Shown here: one piece after another, positions 1-9,242 of the stretch | Layout of the letters: each line of letters begins with the position of its first letter | How positions within the stretch are numbered: position 1 is the first letter of the stretch | Assembly (NCBI RefSeq): GCF_042666505.1 | Contig: NZ_JBHTDN010000003.1 | Span: 1-64,000 of the forward strand | Direction: 5' to 3' | Source: Parapedobacter sp042666505 | GTDB lineage: Bacteria > Bacteroidota > Bacteroidia > Sphingobacteriales > Sphingobacteriaceae | Length of the DNA stretch: 64,000 nucleotides | The notes under the pieces: generated by a model | What the model was told of the DNA's origin: nothing | Databases searched by the model: none | Seen by the model: only the letters and a program-made list of their open reading frames with translations | Translations under genes and position numbers: made by a program

Positions 1-126
1 AAAACAGGAAAACAATATTTGAAACTTAAATCAAGAAATATACCTTTGTAAAACTGTGCACTCTTGTTGCCAAAAATGGTGCACTCCTAATTGCCAAAAA
101 CTGTGCATCCTTATTTCCCGATTACA
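1..126. mobile_element. Terminal fragment of an IS21-type element
   Basis: Three copies of a motif ending in GTGCA (near 54, 77 and 101) alternate with TTGCCAAAAA at a 23-24 nt period, the multiple end-repeat layout of IS21-family elements. The homology of the IS66 transposase stops at the sequence ...GATTACA (119-126), so the terminus probably reads TGTAATC on the minus strand and lies inside the IS66 tnpC gene. The transposase genes of this element would lie left of the window. A second IS21-type end with the same TGTA start and repeated motifs is at 26114-26310. Confidence 0.5.
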
Positions 127-1155
127 CGCATAGAGCCGCTGGATCATGAGCAGGGCTTTTTCCGCCCTGACTTTGTCATTATCCAGTGCCCGCTCGAACT
201 CTCTTCTTGCATGCGCCCAGCAGGCCAGGTGGACCACGTTTTTGCTCCGTGCATATTTCTCGTATACGGCATACCCGTCCGTCTGCAGGTAACCCCTGAA
301 GCTGCCCAGTATGGGCAACGGTGCCTGCCTGCCACGGGTGGGACTGTAATCGAACAATACCGTTCCGTCCAGCGGGGCATGGTATACCCAATAATATCCC
401 TGGTGGGCAGCGCCTTTTTTATCGCTGTCCAGCACTTTTATCGGACTTTCGTCGACCTGCAGATATCCTTTGGCTTTGGTGTCGAAGATAAGCTGTTCAT
501 AGAGCGGGTGCAGTTTGATCAGTGCCTCCCTGGTCCAGCCCTCGATCGTGGAGGAGGCGATCTGTATGTTTTCCCGGGCAAAGCGCTGTTTCTGGCGGTA
601 GAGCGGCAAATGGTCCACGTATTTATCGGTAAGTACCATTGCCAGTAGCCCTGCCCCGGGGATGCCCTTGTCGATGACCCGTTCGGGAAGTTCCGCGATC
701 TTTACCCCTTCACCGCTTTTAGCGGCATATTTGTAACGGATATAACGCTTGATGTAGAACCTGGCAGGCTCGCACTCCAGTTCCTCGGTGATTTCCCTGC
801 CGATGCAGACCATCTCTGACAGATCGCCCTCCGGATGGATCTCAATCTCTTCCACGGGTAAATGTTCAGGTAACTTCGCGCGCCCTTTGTGGTTCGGGCG
901 TTTGCGGACGTATTCGATCTTTTCCCTGATTTCTTCTTCCTTATGCTCTGCTTCCACCGGCTCCGGTTCAAACGGAAGGGATGTCTGGTTAGGGTCGCCC
1001 TCAAAGCGTTCACGGCTCTGGCCGAACTGCATGCGCCTGTACATGGCAAGCTGCGATTCCAGGTATTCGATTTTCTCATCACGGCTGGAAATAACCCGTA
1101 AAAGGTCCTCTTTCGATAAGTCTTCCATTGCCGCTTGCATGGCATAAAAATACAA
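31..1155 (-). pseudogene. tnpC: IS66 transposase TnpC, C-terminally truncated
   Basis: This is the DDE transposase of IS66 elements. An N-terminal coiled coil (about residues 10-45) is followed by the IS66 zinc-finger-like and central domains and the catalytic core segments VDESPIKV and QTDGYAVYEKY. Full-length family members are about 500 residues. Here homology ends near residue 345 and the last 30 residues are a translation of the adjoining IS21 end repeats, so the final catalytic glutamate region is missing and the protein should be inactive. The likely true start is the internal Met at 1128 (MEDLSKED). It follows tnpB (1201-1554). Confidence 0.85.
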
Positions 1156-1200
1156 ATAAAAGGTGGGTTACACAAGTGAAAAACGATGTTTCTGATTACT

Positions 1201-1554
1201 TCAGACCACTTTTTTCAGACTGAACCGGTGCCGCCTGCGGCTCTTCTCCACAACGATTCCTTCCACCATCAGCACCAGCTCGCTCCAGTCGATCTCCCCG
1301 CCCGGCGAACCGGTTTTGGGCAGCGGGAAAGTGCCGCCCTCCAGCCTTTTGTAATACAGCACGAACCCGCCGTGTTCCCAGTGCAAAAGCTTCATATGCG
1401 TGCGGCGGCGGTTCAGGAACACGAACACATCACCGCCCGTGGCGCCCCGGCCCAAACCGGAGGACACCAGCCCGCACAATCCGTCAAATGATTTCCGCAT
1501 GTCGCAATGGCCTCCGTACAGATAATAACGGTGCGAGGAACCCAGGCTGAACAT
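1201..1554 (-). CDS. tnpB: IS66 accessory protein TnpB
   Basis: This 117-residue protein matches the IS66 Orf2 (TnpB) family, a helper of unknown biochemical role needed for transposition of many IS66 elements. The diagnostic segment DMRKSFDGLCGLV is near residue 18, followed by the NRRRTHMKLLHWEHGGFVLYYKRLE stretch typical of the family, so the gene looks complete. Its start at 1554 coincides with the stop region of tnpA, which indicates translational coupling. It lies upstream of the truncated tnpC on the same strand. Confidence 0.9.
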   Translation of the reverse strand: MFSLGSSHRYYLYGGHCDMRKSFDGLCGLVSSGLGRGATGGDVFVFLNRRRTHMKLLHWEHGGFVLYYKRLEGGTFPLPKTGSPGGEIDWSELVLMVEGIVVEKSRRRHRFSLKKVV

Positions 1555-1841
1555 CAGGCAAGCGCAATCAGCCTGGACAATAATCCCAGATCGGCCGAAG
1601 GCACTTCCAGCCGTACACCGTTGGGATAAACAACCGACAAAACAGGATGACCTGCCGTCCCGGGTGAACCCATCGGAATAAAAACGTTATCCCCGCCAGA
1701 TTCATCCTCTTTCCAGCGATTGATCCAATAACTGAACTTACCCAGGGTGATGCCATGCTGCAGGCAGAACTCTTTCCGGGTCAAACCGCTCTCACGCCAC
1801 TGGCGGACAAGGGTAAACATGTAGTCTCTACGCTCTTTCAT
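1554..1841 (-). CDS. tnpA: IS66 protein TnpA, helix-turn-helix
   Basis: This 95-residue protein has the IS66 Orf1 (TnpA) organisation: an N-terminal helix-turn-helix segment (WRESGLTRKEFCLQHGITLGKFSYWINRWK, written here as one family hallmark region, residues 15-45) and a C-terminal tail with VYPNGVRLEV, a short motif common in TnpA. It probably binds the element ends or regulates transposition. It is the first gene of the IS66 operon and abuts tnpB. The gene looks intact. Confidence 0.85.
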   Translation of the reverse strand: MKERRDYMFTLVRQWRESGLTRKEFCLQHGITLGKFSYWINRWKEDESGGDNVFIPMGSPGTAGHPVLSVVYPNGVRLEVPSADLGLLSRLIALA

Positions 1842-1878
1842 ATCAATAATATTTGGGCGTAAAACTACAGCGGATCAA

Positions 1879-2308
1879 TTAATCAGAAAATATGTACTTG
1901 GTCGGGCGGATACGTTCTGAAGCCGCTTTTAGGCGAGGATATTTGGAGATGTTGTCTCTCGAAATACCGCCAGTGTTTAATAGAATGATCAACAGGTCTT
2001 GATCGGAATGAATATCGATGGCTTGTATGCTAATGTTTTCCGAATAAATCAATTGTTCAAGCGAATCGTAATTATTTGTTGAAGTATTCATGCCAAATCC
2101 TTTAAATTCTTCTTTTGATCTTTCCGCAATGTCCAGCAACTTCTTTTCTTCCTTTTTAGTAAACCCATTTAGATAGGCCCGCTCAAAGGTTGGTTCCAAC
2201 CAAATCTTTCCTACCGCGTCTCCTTTTGATATGAATATGAGCAGGCTCATTTCCCTCGGGCGAATAGAAGAAAAACCTAAATCCACTTTCGTTCAATAAT
2301 GTAGGCAT
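1879..2308 (-). pseudogene. DUF4160/DUF2442 protein, frameshifted and cut by IS66
   Basis: The minus strand from an ATG at 2308 reads MPTLLNESGFRFFFYS, then a histidine-containing EPAHIHI, matching the N-terminus of DUF4160 proteins. Near 2240, in a run of A, the frame shifts; the other frame continues KGDAVGKIWLEPTFERAYLNGF (DUF4160 C-terminal part) and then a DUF2442-like domain with LLIILLNTGGISRDNISKYPRL. The protein stops after IFSD, where homologues continue to a GIHWP-type end, about 10 bases from the inferred IS66 boundary. DUF4160 and DUF2442 proteins often pair, toxin-antitoxin style, though the role is not established. It is inactive through both a frameshift and a 3' truncation. 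Confidence 0.65.
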
Positions 2309-2437
2309 CGAAACATATTTAGTAGCCTCTTACAAAGATAATAAAGGGTTTGTGCTTTCCGGCTACACCCTTGCGACTTTTGGCTACATCCCTTTCTCGA
2401 ATACCAACGAACTTTGCCTAATAAACGATCAAAGAAA

Positions 2438-3214
2438 ATGAATCTACAGAACAACACCATCTTGGTTACCGGCGGAACCGGCGGTTTCGGTTTCGAATTT
2501 GCGTCAAAATTGATAGCTCAGGGGAATACGGTCATCATCACCGGCAGAAATGCCCAGAAATTGGCAGAAGTTCAGCACAAGCTTCCCCAGGTACATACCC
2601 TGCAGAGCGACGTGAGCAAATCGGAAGACATTGTGGATTTATACAATCAGATTATGCAGAACTTCCCCAAACTGAACATCATCATCAATAACGCCGGCGA
2701 GATGCGGAAAATAAGCTTGCACCACAGTCATGATCTGGCAGACATCACCCGTGAAATCGAAATTAACCTGATGGGCCCCATCCGGATGGTGCAGCAATTT
2801 TTGCCACACTTAAAAACGCAGGAAAATGCAGCGATTTTGAACGTCACGTCGGGAATTGCGTTGATGCCTTTCGCAATTTCACCCATTTACGGTGCCAGCA
2901 AATCCGGGTTACGTTCCTATACGCAGGCCCTGAGGGTACAGCTGAAAAACACCAATATCAAGGTCATCGAGTTGGTGGCACCCGGAAGTTCCACCTCGTT
3001 GAATGACAAATTCGTGAATGAAGACGGGTTCAACACAAATATGCTGATGGCACCCGACAAAATCGTGGAGGCAGCCATTAAGGGAATGAAAAATGGTCAG
3101 ACGGAAATCTATCCCGGTGCCGCAAAATTGATCCGGATAATGAGCCGGCTCGCTCCGAAATTCATGATTGCGCAGGCAGGAAAAACGGGCGCATCTTTTA
3201 TGTACGGAAAATAG
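2438..3214 (+). CDS. Short-chain dehydrogenase/reductase (DltE-like)
   Basis: This NAD(P)-dependent oxidoreductase has a Rossmann fold. The nucleotide-binding motif TGGTGGFG is near residue 11, NNAG near 90, a Ser in NVTSG, and the catalytic YGASK near 155. I chose the Met at 2438 (MNLQNN) because the cofactor strand follows it directly; an upstream Met at 2414 adds eight polar residues. The C-terminus (GAAKLIRIMSRLAPKF) resembles DltE-like oxidoreductases. The substrate is unknown. The downstream DoxX-like and AraC genes are on the same strand and may form a unit with it. Confidence 0.85.
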   Translation: MNLQNNTILVTGGTGGFGFEFASKLIAQGNTVIITGRNAQKLAEVQHKLPQVHTLQSDVSKSEDIVDLYNQIMQNFPKLNIIINNAGEMRKISLHHSHDLADITREIEINLMGPIRMVQQFLPHLKTQENAAILNVTSGIALMPFAISPIYGASKSGLRSYTQALRVQLKNTNIKVIELVAPGSSTSLNDKFVNEDGFNTNMLMAPDKIVEAAIKGMKNGQTEIYPGAAKLIRIMSRLAPKFMIAQAGKTGASFMYGK

Positions 3215-3348
3215 TCGCTATACCAGGCTTTCCAAAAATAGTTTATATTTATTCCTGAAATCCAATAACAATAGATACGCATATGGATGAAGCGTCACGA
3301 TTTCAAAAATCCTCAGCTTCATCACCCATAACAGCTAAATTTAATTAC

Positions 3349-3693
3349 ATGAAAATCGTAGCCTCCATTCTCTTGTTAGTATCCGCATTCCTGAGCATCA
3401 AGCATGGTTGGGATGCCTTTCAACCCGCCAATGGCGAACAGGCAAAAATGATGGCCAACCTCGGCATCACGAAGGCGGTCATGCCATATTTTGGTGTTTT
3501 TTCCATTGTCATCGGATTGATGCTGTTCTTCCCGCTAACATTTTTTATTGGTAACGTCTTAAATGCGGTTACCATTGTGCTGATAATGGCTTTGTCCCTG
3601 CGGGCGGGTGATTACAAAATGGCACTGATGGAAATCCCGTTCCTGGCGATGCCGTTGCTGTTGATATGGCTGAAATATCCGTTCAGATCCTAA
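3349..3693 (+). CDS. DoxX-like small membrane protein
   Basis: This protein of about 114 residues has four predicted hydrophobic helices: MKIVASILLLVSAFLSI, MPYFGVFSIVIGLMLFF, FFIGNVLNAVTIVLIMAL and MEIPFLAMPLLLIWL. The pattern and size match DoxX-like inner-membrane proteins of unknown function. The start at 3349 puts the first membrane helix at the N-terminus; an in-frame Met at 3283 would add a polar 22-residue leader. It lies between a dehydrogenase and an AraC regulator on the same strand. Confidence 0.65.
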   Translation: MKIVASILLLVSAFLSIKHGWDAFQPANGEQAKMMANLGITKAVMPYFGVFSIVIGLMLFFPLTFFIGNVLNAVTIVLIMALSLRAGDYKMALMEIPFLAMPLLLIWLKYPFRS

Positions 3694-3703
3694 TTTTTGT
3701 ACG

Positions 3704-4612
3704 ATGGCAATTATGACCCCATTCAGAATAAAATCCATAGCGGACGCACATCGACTGGCAGCGTTGGAGAAGCCCCATCACCCGCTGATCAGCATCATTG
3801 ATGTTTCACAGATCAAAAACCAATCGGATGTAAACGCGATCGTGCTCGACTTCTATGTGGTATCGCTTAAAAGAGGCTGCAATAATCTACTGTACGGGCA
3901 GCAGAAATACGATTTTGACGAAGGCCTGATGGCTTTTATGTCGCCGGGGCAGATTTTGCGCGGGGAGGAAGGTGGGGTGCCACCCAATTTGCAGGGCTGG
4001 ATGATGTTCATTCATCCGGATTTCCTATGGAACACCGCTTTGGCCAAAAAGATGAAGCAGTACGAATATTTCGGCTATGCCACCAACGAAGCATTGTTTC
4101 TTTCCGAAAAGGAAGAGACCCTGATGAATGCCATCGTTGAGAATATTCGGCAGGAATATCATGCCAATATTGACAAATTCAGCCAGGATGTAATCGTTGC
4201 CCAATTGGAATTGCTGTTTACGTATGCCCAGCGGTTTTACGAACGCCAGTTTATCACCCGCAAAATTACCAACCACCGAATTTTAGAACGCCTCGAGAGC
4301 GTGCTGGCCGATTATTTCAATCAGGGAGATCTGCTTGCAAAAGGATTGCCGACCGTTCAGTACATAGCCGATACCCTGAACGTATCCAGCAAATACCTGG
4401 GCAGTCTGTTAAAGCAGTTAACCGGACAATCCACCCAGCAGCACATACACGAGAAGCTGATCGAAAAAGCCAAGGAAAAATTGTCCACGACCGATTTATC
4501 GGTAAGTGAGATAGCCTATGCGCTGGGCTTTGAGCATTCACAATCGTTCAGCAAATTGTTTAAGACAAAGACCAAGCAAAGTCCGTTGGAGTTCCGGCAA
4601 TCATTTAATTGA
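3704..4612 (+). CDS. AraC-family transcriptional regulator
   Basis: This 302-residue protein has a variable N-terminal cupin-like sensing region (residues 1-190) and a C-terminal AraC/XylS DNA-binding domain with two helix-turn-helix units (VQYIADTLNVSSKYLGSLLKQ, region near residue 220, and LSVSEIAYALGFEHSQSFSKLFK, region near 265). The ending SPLEFRQ is typical. It starts 10 bases after the DoxX-like gene and probably controls that gene and the dehydrogenase; this is inferred from position. The effector is unknown. Confidence 0.9.
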   Translation: MAIMTPFRIKSIADAHRLAALEKPHHPLISIIDVSQIKNQSDVNAIVLDFYVVSLKRGCNNLLYGQQKYDFDEGLMAFMSPGQILRGEEGGVPPNLQGWMMFIHPDFLWNTALAKKMKQYEYFGYATNEALFLSEKEETLMNAIVENIRQEYHANIDKFSQDVIVAQLELLFTYAQRFYERQFITRKITNHRILERLESVLADYFNQGDLLAKGLPTVQYIADTLNVSSKYLGSLLKQLTGQSTQQHIHEKLIEKAKEKLSTTDLSVSEIAYALGFEHSQSFSKLFKTKTKQSPLEFRQSFN

Positions 4613-4672
4613 CCGGATAACCCCGCTAATCCTGATCGTAACCACCTGATCGTACCATATCATTGTTAAATT

Positions 4673-6258
4673 ATGCACACGCTTTTACCTTTTCTGTTAG
4701 CGATGGTGGCACTGATCGTGCTGCTGAATATGCTGGCCAAAAAACTGGAAATCGCCTATCCGATATTGCTGGTTGTGGCGGGATTGCTCATCAGCTTTAT
4801 TCCGGGCCTACCGATGGTGAAGATAGATCCCGATCTGATTTTTTTCATTTTCCTGCCACCCTTGCTGTTTGACGCTGCGTGGTCCGCTTCATTTAAGGAA
4901 ATGAGGAAATGGTGGCGGATGATTACCAGCTTCGCCTTTCTGGTGGTATTTTTCACCGCACTCACCGTAGCATTGGTTGCCAACTATTACATTCCGGGCT
5001 TTACCATCGCATTGGGCTTTCTGTTGGGCGGCATCGTATCGCCACCCGACGCGGTAAGCACCGGAGCCATCACCAAATTTGTGAAAATCCCACGGTCCAC
5101 GTCGGCGGTTCTGGAAGGCGAAAGTTTGCTGAACGATGCGTCTTCGCTCATTATTTTCCGCTTCGCATTGGTGGCCGTCGGCACGGGGCAGTTCGTCCTA
5201 CAGGAAGCCGCTGCCGATTTTCTATGGATGGTTTTCGGCGGAGCCGGAATGGGCCTATTCCTGGCCTGGCTGTTTGTGCAAATCCACAAAAGGCTGCCAA
5301 CCGATGCACCGTCGGACATCGTGTTTACCCTGATCAGCCCGTATTTCATGTATTGGGCGGCGGAACAGGCGCACGCGTCGGGCGTTCTGGCGGTAGTATC
5401 GGGCGGTTTGCTGATGTCTGCGAAAAGACTGGAGTTTCTAAACAGTACGAGCCGGATCCGGGGCACAGTGTCTGGGAGAGCCTGGTCTTCATCTTAAACG
5501 GAATCGTCTTTCTGATTATCGGATTGGAGCTTCCCGAAATCGTAACCGGTATCCGTGCGCAGGGCATTCCGTTAAGAACGGCCATCGGGTACGGCATCTT
5601 GGTCACAGCTGTATTGATCGGAGCAAGGATCATCAGCTCGTATGCCGCATTGGTTGCCACCGCCATTTTCCGGCCGAGTGTGCGTCCGCGATTTACTTCG
5701 GCGGGGAGGCGTTGGCTGATGCCGATGCTACTGGGTTGGACAGGAATGCGGGGCGTGGTGTCATTGGCCGCAGCGTTGGCGATACCCGTAAAGCTTGACA
5801 ACGGAATGGCATTTCCACACCGGGATCTGATTCTCTTCATCACCTTTGTGGCCATTTTGCTCACGCTGCTGGTGCAGGGGTTCACACTGCCGTATTTGAT
5901 CAAAAGGACCGCTTTGTTCGATGGAATTTTTAACGAAGAGGAGGAGGAAGCCACCCGTATGAAAATGAAACAGGGATTGAAACAGCACGTTTATCAATTT
6001 CTCAAAAATAAATACGAAGCGGATCTGATCGGGATGGCCGGGATGGATAAGTTCATGAAGCAATGGGAAGAGCGTGCGAAATCGATGGAGGCGGATACCT
6101 GGATGAATGAAAAAACCAAAACCATTTTTATAGAGCTCCTCGCCTCGCAGCGTGAATACCTGACCGAACTGAACAAAGACCCGAAGATCGACGAAGAAAT
6201 TATCCGCCAGCAATTATACCAGCTGGACCTGGAGGAGGAGCGGCTACGGATTGTGTAA
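4673..6258 (+). pseudogene. Na+/H+ antiporter (CPA1 family), single-base frameshift
   Basis: Two overlapping frames together encode one membrane antiporter of about 528 residues. The first frame (4673 to about 5460) carries helices 1-8 with FLPPLLFDAAW and the GESLLNDASS motif of CPA1 exchangers. The second frame (about 5463 to 6258) continues GHSVWESLVFILNGIVFLIIGLEL, later helices with GWTGMRGVVSLAAALAIP, and a cytosolic tail. The join is at a run of four G near 5457-5465; five G would restore one frame. Family length and conserved motifs are otherwise complete, so this is either a very young pseudogene or a sequencing error. Confidence 0.8.
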
Positions 6259-6428
6259 GGTGGATAGGGTTGACATAAGCGGACGTAGTTAGATCAGTGA
6301 CATGTGGTTTTGCGTATTTAAAGGTTATTTGTTATTTTTCCGCTTGTCTACTAGGGTGCTATCCAAGTTGCTATGATACAGGTGTGCTATGATCTGATCG
6401 CCGGCGCCATGATTGTGCATCAAGCGGA

Positions 6429-7655
6429 ATGGTCAAAGCGTTGGCGTTTTTAAAAAAGACGATATTTGATCGCGTGAAACGAATGCAGACAACCCAAAAA
6501 CTTGAGCGGTTCGGCATCTTTTGCTATAAAGCACTGGTATGGCTTTTTTTGGGTGTCGTTATCGGTTCATTTGTGGCCCAGATACAAGGATTTATGCCCA
6601 TCTGGTTCATTGCTGTTCATGTTTTGGGTGCGATTGGGCTGGGGTGGTTGTTCAGCGTGTTGTTGTTCCGGTATATCGACCGAAAACGCGCACGTGCCTT
6701 GGCGCAGGACCGGGCGCATGCAAGCAGCTATGCTGCGCCGGCACGCATAGATTCGATTCAATTCGGTGGGGTACGGATGATGGAGACACGTGAGCTGACG
6801 ATCATCCAGGTAACCGTGTTTCCCAGGTCCAATGCGCCTTATCAAACCACGGTACGTCAATTCATGACTGCCGAAGATCTTGATCAGCTCCAAGAGGGAG
6901 CCTTGGTCACCTTCTACGAAGATCCGCACGACCGCGGATACGGTAGGGTATTCCCCACTTTGCCGGTGGGAGAAATCCCGGCGGATATGGAAACGTATCA
7001 GGCAGATACGGTTTATCCCGAGCGGCGGAGAACCGGGCTGTGGCTCTTGGTTGGGCGCAATCCGAACCGGATTGCGCGGTCGGTAAGCTTCATTTTGATT
7101 TTCGCGTTATTTGGTTTCGGCTTTTTTTCGCCGTATGTCGTTACGGGCAATGTGGACTGGCTCCGGTTGAGAATGAAGTACTTTCCACAGAAACTGATTT
7201 TTCAGGATAAGGGCAATTTCAATCCCGAAGCGTTCAATAAAGCCTATGACAAGGCCATCGCCTATATCGGCGACCGACGCATCGAATCGCTGCTTTTTTA
7301 CAAAGACTTTACAGCCGTAAAAGTGGAGCAGACCGATAAAGCCGGTCACGTGCGGAGTGCGACCATCCGCGGCAACTCCGTCGAAGCGTATTTCATGCCT
7401 TCCTCGCCGGACGATCACGATCGGTTCTTCACCGTAGATTCGGTTCGGTATGACGTCTTGAAGAAAGCGCTGGATGATGCGGCGAGAGACTATGACATCG
7501 AAGATATTATGTATATCGGTTTTCGCAAAGACGTCCGATGGAGTATGCCGGGTCCTCGAAGGGAACGCCATGTCGATGTCCATATCGTGTTTGAAGGGGG
7601 CGAGACGTCACTGGATTATAACGGAGAGACCGGCGAACGGTTGCTGCCGATGTAG
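6429..7655 (+). CDS. Membrane protein of unknown function
   Basis: This 408-residue protein was not recognised as a named family. It has two N-terminal membrane helices (about residues 35-55 and 60-80), a soluble domain, a third helix (SVSFILIFALFGFGFFSPYVV, about residues 217-237), and a C-terminal globular region of about 165 residues. A stretch before the third helix (FMTAEDLDQLQEGALVTFYEDPHDRGYGRV) looks like the beta-rich linker found in some DUF3592-type membrane proteins, but I do not assign it. It stands alone between the antiporter and a convergent lipoprotein gene. Met 6429 is the first start in frame; a later Met at 6483 is possible. Confidence 0.65.
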   Translation: MVKALAFLKKTIFDRVKRMQTTQKLERFGIFCYKALVWLFLGVVIGSFVAQIQGFMPIWFIAVHVLGAIGLGWLFSVLLFRYIDRKRARALAQDRAHASSYAAPARIDSIQFGGVRMMETRELTIIQVTVFPRSNAPYQTTVRQFMTAEDLDQLQEGALVTFYEDPHDRGYGRVFPTLPVGEIPADMETYQADTVYPERRRTGLWLLVGRNPNRIARSVSFILIFALFGFGFFSPYVVTGNVDWLRLRMKYFPQKLIFQDKGNFNPEAFNKAYDKAIAYIGDRRIESLLFYKDFTAVKVEQTDKAGHVRSATIRGNSVEAYFMPSSPDDHDRFFTVDSVRYDVLKKALDDAARDYDIEDIMYIGFRKDVRWSMPGPRRERHVDVHIVFEGGETSLDYNGETGERLLPM

Positions 7656-7687
7656 CGCCGTGTGGTTTGTTCCGCAGCCCAGAAAAA

Positions 7688-7711
7688 GGGGGGTGCCGGG
7701 CGGCAGCCCCC
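7688..7711 (-). terminator. Hairpin terminator after the small lipoprotein gene
   Basis: GGGGG/CCCCC and TGCC/GGCA pair around a gggc loop. On the minus strand the hairpin is followed by five T, so it suits termination of the gene ending at 7745. The plus-strand gene ending at 7655 may use it too. Confidence 0.65.
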
Positions 7712-7744
7712 AATGGAAAAAGCCTTTTTTCTAACGTTGAACAC

Positions 7745-7915
7745 CTACAGGGTATCGTTCATCATCGTATCGTTCATCATGGTGTCGCTGGGCGCAGGTG
7801 TTGGCGCCATCTCCATGGTGTCCGCATCCTGTTGTTGGTTACTCCCGGTGTTGTTACACGCTCCTAAAAACACAGTCGCTGCCACGACAGCGAAAAATAG
7901 TTTAATCGTCTTCAT
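7745..7915 (-). CDS. Very small lipoprotein
   Basis: The start at 7915 gives a 56-residue product: MKTIKLFFAVVAATVFLGAC is a lipoprotein signal peptide with lipobox LGAC (Cys 20), followed by an acidic, Asn/Gln/Met-rich tail that ends in the short tandem repeat DTMMNDTMMNDTL. Upstream in-frame Met codons would bury the signal, so I rejected them. Similar tiny Asp/Met-rich lipoproteins are common in Sphingobacteriaceae and have no known function. A strong hairpin terminator follows. Confidence 0.65.
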   Translation of the reverse strand: MKTIKLFFAVVAATVFLGACNNTGSNQQQDADTMEMAPTPAPSDTMMNDTMMNDTL

Positions 7916-8066
7916 TTGTTTTAATTTAGTTAACAATGAATTTGCTTTTGCCTCGCTCAGCGACAGCCGCATTTGCGATGCGTTTTTACTTGTTGTTGTG
8001 TAGGATAACCGCTGAAAAAGCAAATGGTTTTAAAAAATCACCGATCCGCGGTTAAGCGCAGGTGGT

Positions 8067-9110
8067 TTACAACGTTTTTCGAACGACCAGGTTAAAGTCG
8101 TTATGAACCTTAGACAGATTACCGGATAGCACCATTTCCGCGGCTTTTGCACCCATGGTTTCGAAATCGGTGGATAATACCGTAAGACCGTCAAGTATAA
8201 TCTCATTGATAGGCGCTTCATTGTACGACAGGATCCCGATATCCTTCCCTATGGTTAAATGCTTGGCTTTGGCAATGCGGACAAGTTCAATCAGCTCAAC
8301 ATCCAGTTGGCTGTTTAAAACAAAATAAACGCCGCCTTTGGTGATATGGTCGGCGCTCAGCTCCTTATGGATGTCTACGGCGATGCCCGTGGACTTACAA
8401 AACCGACGGACACCCTTTAAAATGACGGAGCTATAGAGACTGCCTTTCGAGGCGATCACATGCAGGTGCTCATACTTCTTCAGCAGCTTTGTTGCCTCCA
8501 TTAATCCATGGAACACGTCTTCACCGAAGTCTTGGTATACGGCGCCGTAATTTCCGGATAGTTCAGGAAGAAACCGGTCCAAAAGAATCAGCTTCCGGTT
8601 GGGTATGCGCTTCAGAAGCTTCAGGGCATTTGCCTGGCTTTTCTTGTCCAACGGAAAATGGGCCGTCACCATATAATAGTCGTAGTTGTCAAGGTGGTCT
8701 TCCAGCAGTCCCTGGAATACGTCGATATGCTGGTTATGTAAGTGGATGGTGGTGCTGACGCGGTCCCCTGCATGGCGGATAAAGGATTGATACAATACAA
8801 ATTTGTAGGTGCTCAATTTATCGAAGAGCATCAGCACGTTTAATCGGCGGTCGCCCCCGTTTTCGGCTACAAAGAAACCCTTGCCGTGCGCAGATTCGAT
8901 CAATCCCCGTTGACGCAGAATGGAATATACCTTTTTAACGGTTTCCTTGGATATCTCCAATTGTGCACTCAGTTCATTCATGGAAGGCAGATTTTCCCCC
9001 ACGCGGTAAGCTCCGGCTGCAATCCGGTCACTGAACAGCTGGATAAGCTGTTTATAAACCGGAACCTGGCTTTGGAAATCCAGTAGCAACTGCTTGTCTT
9101 TTTTGGCCAT
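8067..9110 (-). CDS. GntR/LacI-type sugar-responsive regulator
   Basis: This protein of about 347 residues has an N-terminal GntR winged helix (VPVYKQLIQLFSDRI then LPSMNELSAQLEISKETVKKVYSILRQRGLIE, residues 15-70) followed by a periplasmic-binding-protein-like ligand domain (about 85-340) as in LacI-type regulators. The start at 9110 (MAKKDKQLLLDF) is preferred to 9164 because the upstream residues are not family-like. It diverges from the SusC operon, and an inverted repeat in the gap is a good operator candidate. It probably senses a sugar released by this locus; the ligand is unknown. Confidence 0.85.
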   Translation of the reverse strand: MAKKDKQLLLDFQSQVPVYKQLIQLFSDRIAAGAYRVGENLPSMNELSAQLEISKETVKKVYSILRQRGLIESAHGKGFFVAENGGDRRLNVLMLFDKLSTYKFVLYQSFIRHAGDRVSTTIHLHNQHIDVFQGLLEDHLDNYDYYMVTAHFPLDKKSQANALKLLKRIPNRKLILLDRFLPELSGNYGAVYQDFGEDVFHGLMEATKLLKKYEHLHVIASKGSLYSSVILKGVRRFCKSTGIAVDIHKELSADHITKGGVYFVLNSQLDVELIELVRIAKAKHLTIGKDIGILSYNEAPINEIILDGLTVLSTDFETMGAKAAEMVLSGNLSKVHNDFNLVVRKTL

Positions 9111-9126
9111 AAAAACAAAAAAATTC

Positions 9127-9156
9127 TTGCAAAAATAAAAACCTATGGTATATTTG
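9127..9156 (+). promoter_or_regulatory. Bacteroidota-type promoter of the SusC operon
   Basis: TTG at 9127-9129 and TATATTTG at 9149-9156 match the -33 and TAnnTTTG -7 elements of Bacteroidota primary-sigma promoters with a 19-nt spacer. It points toward susC, whose start codon lies at 9243, about 80 nt past the expected start of transcription. Confidence 0.65.
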
Positions 9157-9157
9157 T

Positions 9158-9204
9158 ACCACACTACACCACAGTACAGTAATGTTGTCTAATGTGGTGT
9201 GGTG
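9158..9204. promoter_or_regulatory. Inverted-repeat operator candidate
   Basis: ACCACACTACACCAC (9158-9172) and GTGGTGTGGTG (9194-9204) form an imperfect inverted repeat just after the -7 box, where bound repressor would block transcription. The divergent GntR/LacI-type regulator is the likely ligand. This is inferred from position and symmetry. Confidence 0.55.
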
Positions 9205-9242
9205 CAAAGATGCCAATATAAACGAATTATAACAATCAAATT

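Larger units (their letters stand above)
127..1868 (-). mobile_element. IS66-family insertion sequence, 5' part intact, truncated in tnpC
   Basis: The three genes tnpA, tnpB and tnpC run in the usual order on the minus strand. The right end is placed near 1868 because tnpA begins at 1841 and the disrupted DUF2442 reading frame resumes just beyond; the end would read GTAGTTTTACGCC on the minus strand. The other end is lost because an IS21-type element is joined to tnpC. The right boundary is inferred and no target duplication was confirmed. Confidence 0.75.

Noticed and set aside
4909..5460. Upstream part of the second antiporter frame as a separate protein
   Set aside because: Before the join this frame is an out-of-frame reading of the antiporter; only the later part is real.
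5346..5954. 202-residue minus-strand frame opposite the antiporter
   Set aside because: Shadow of the conserved transporter helices, without a start context or family match.
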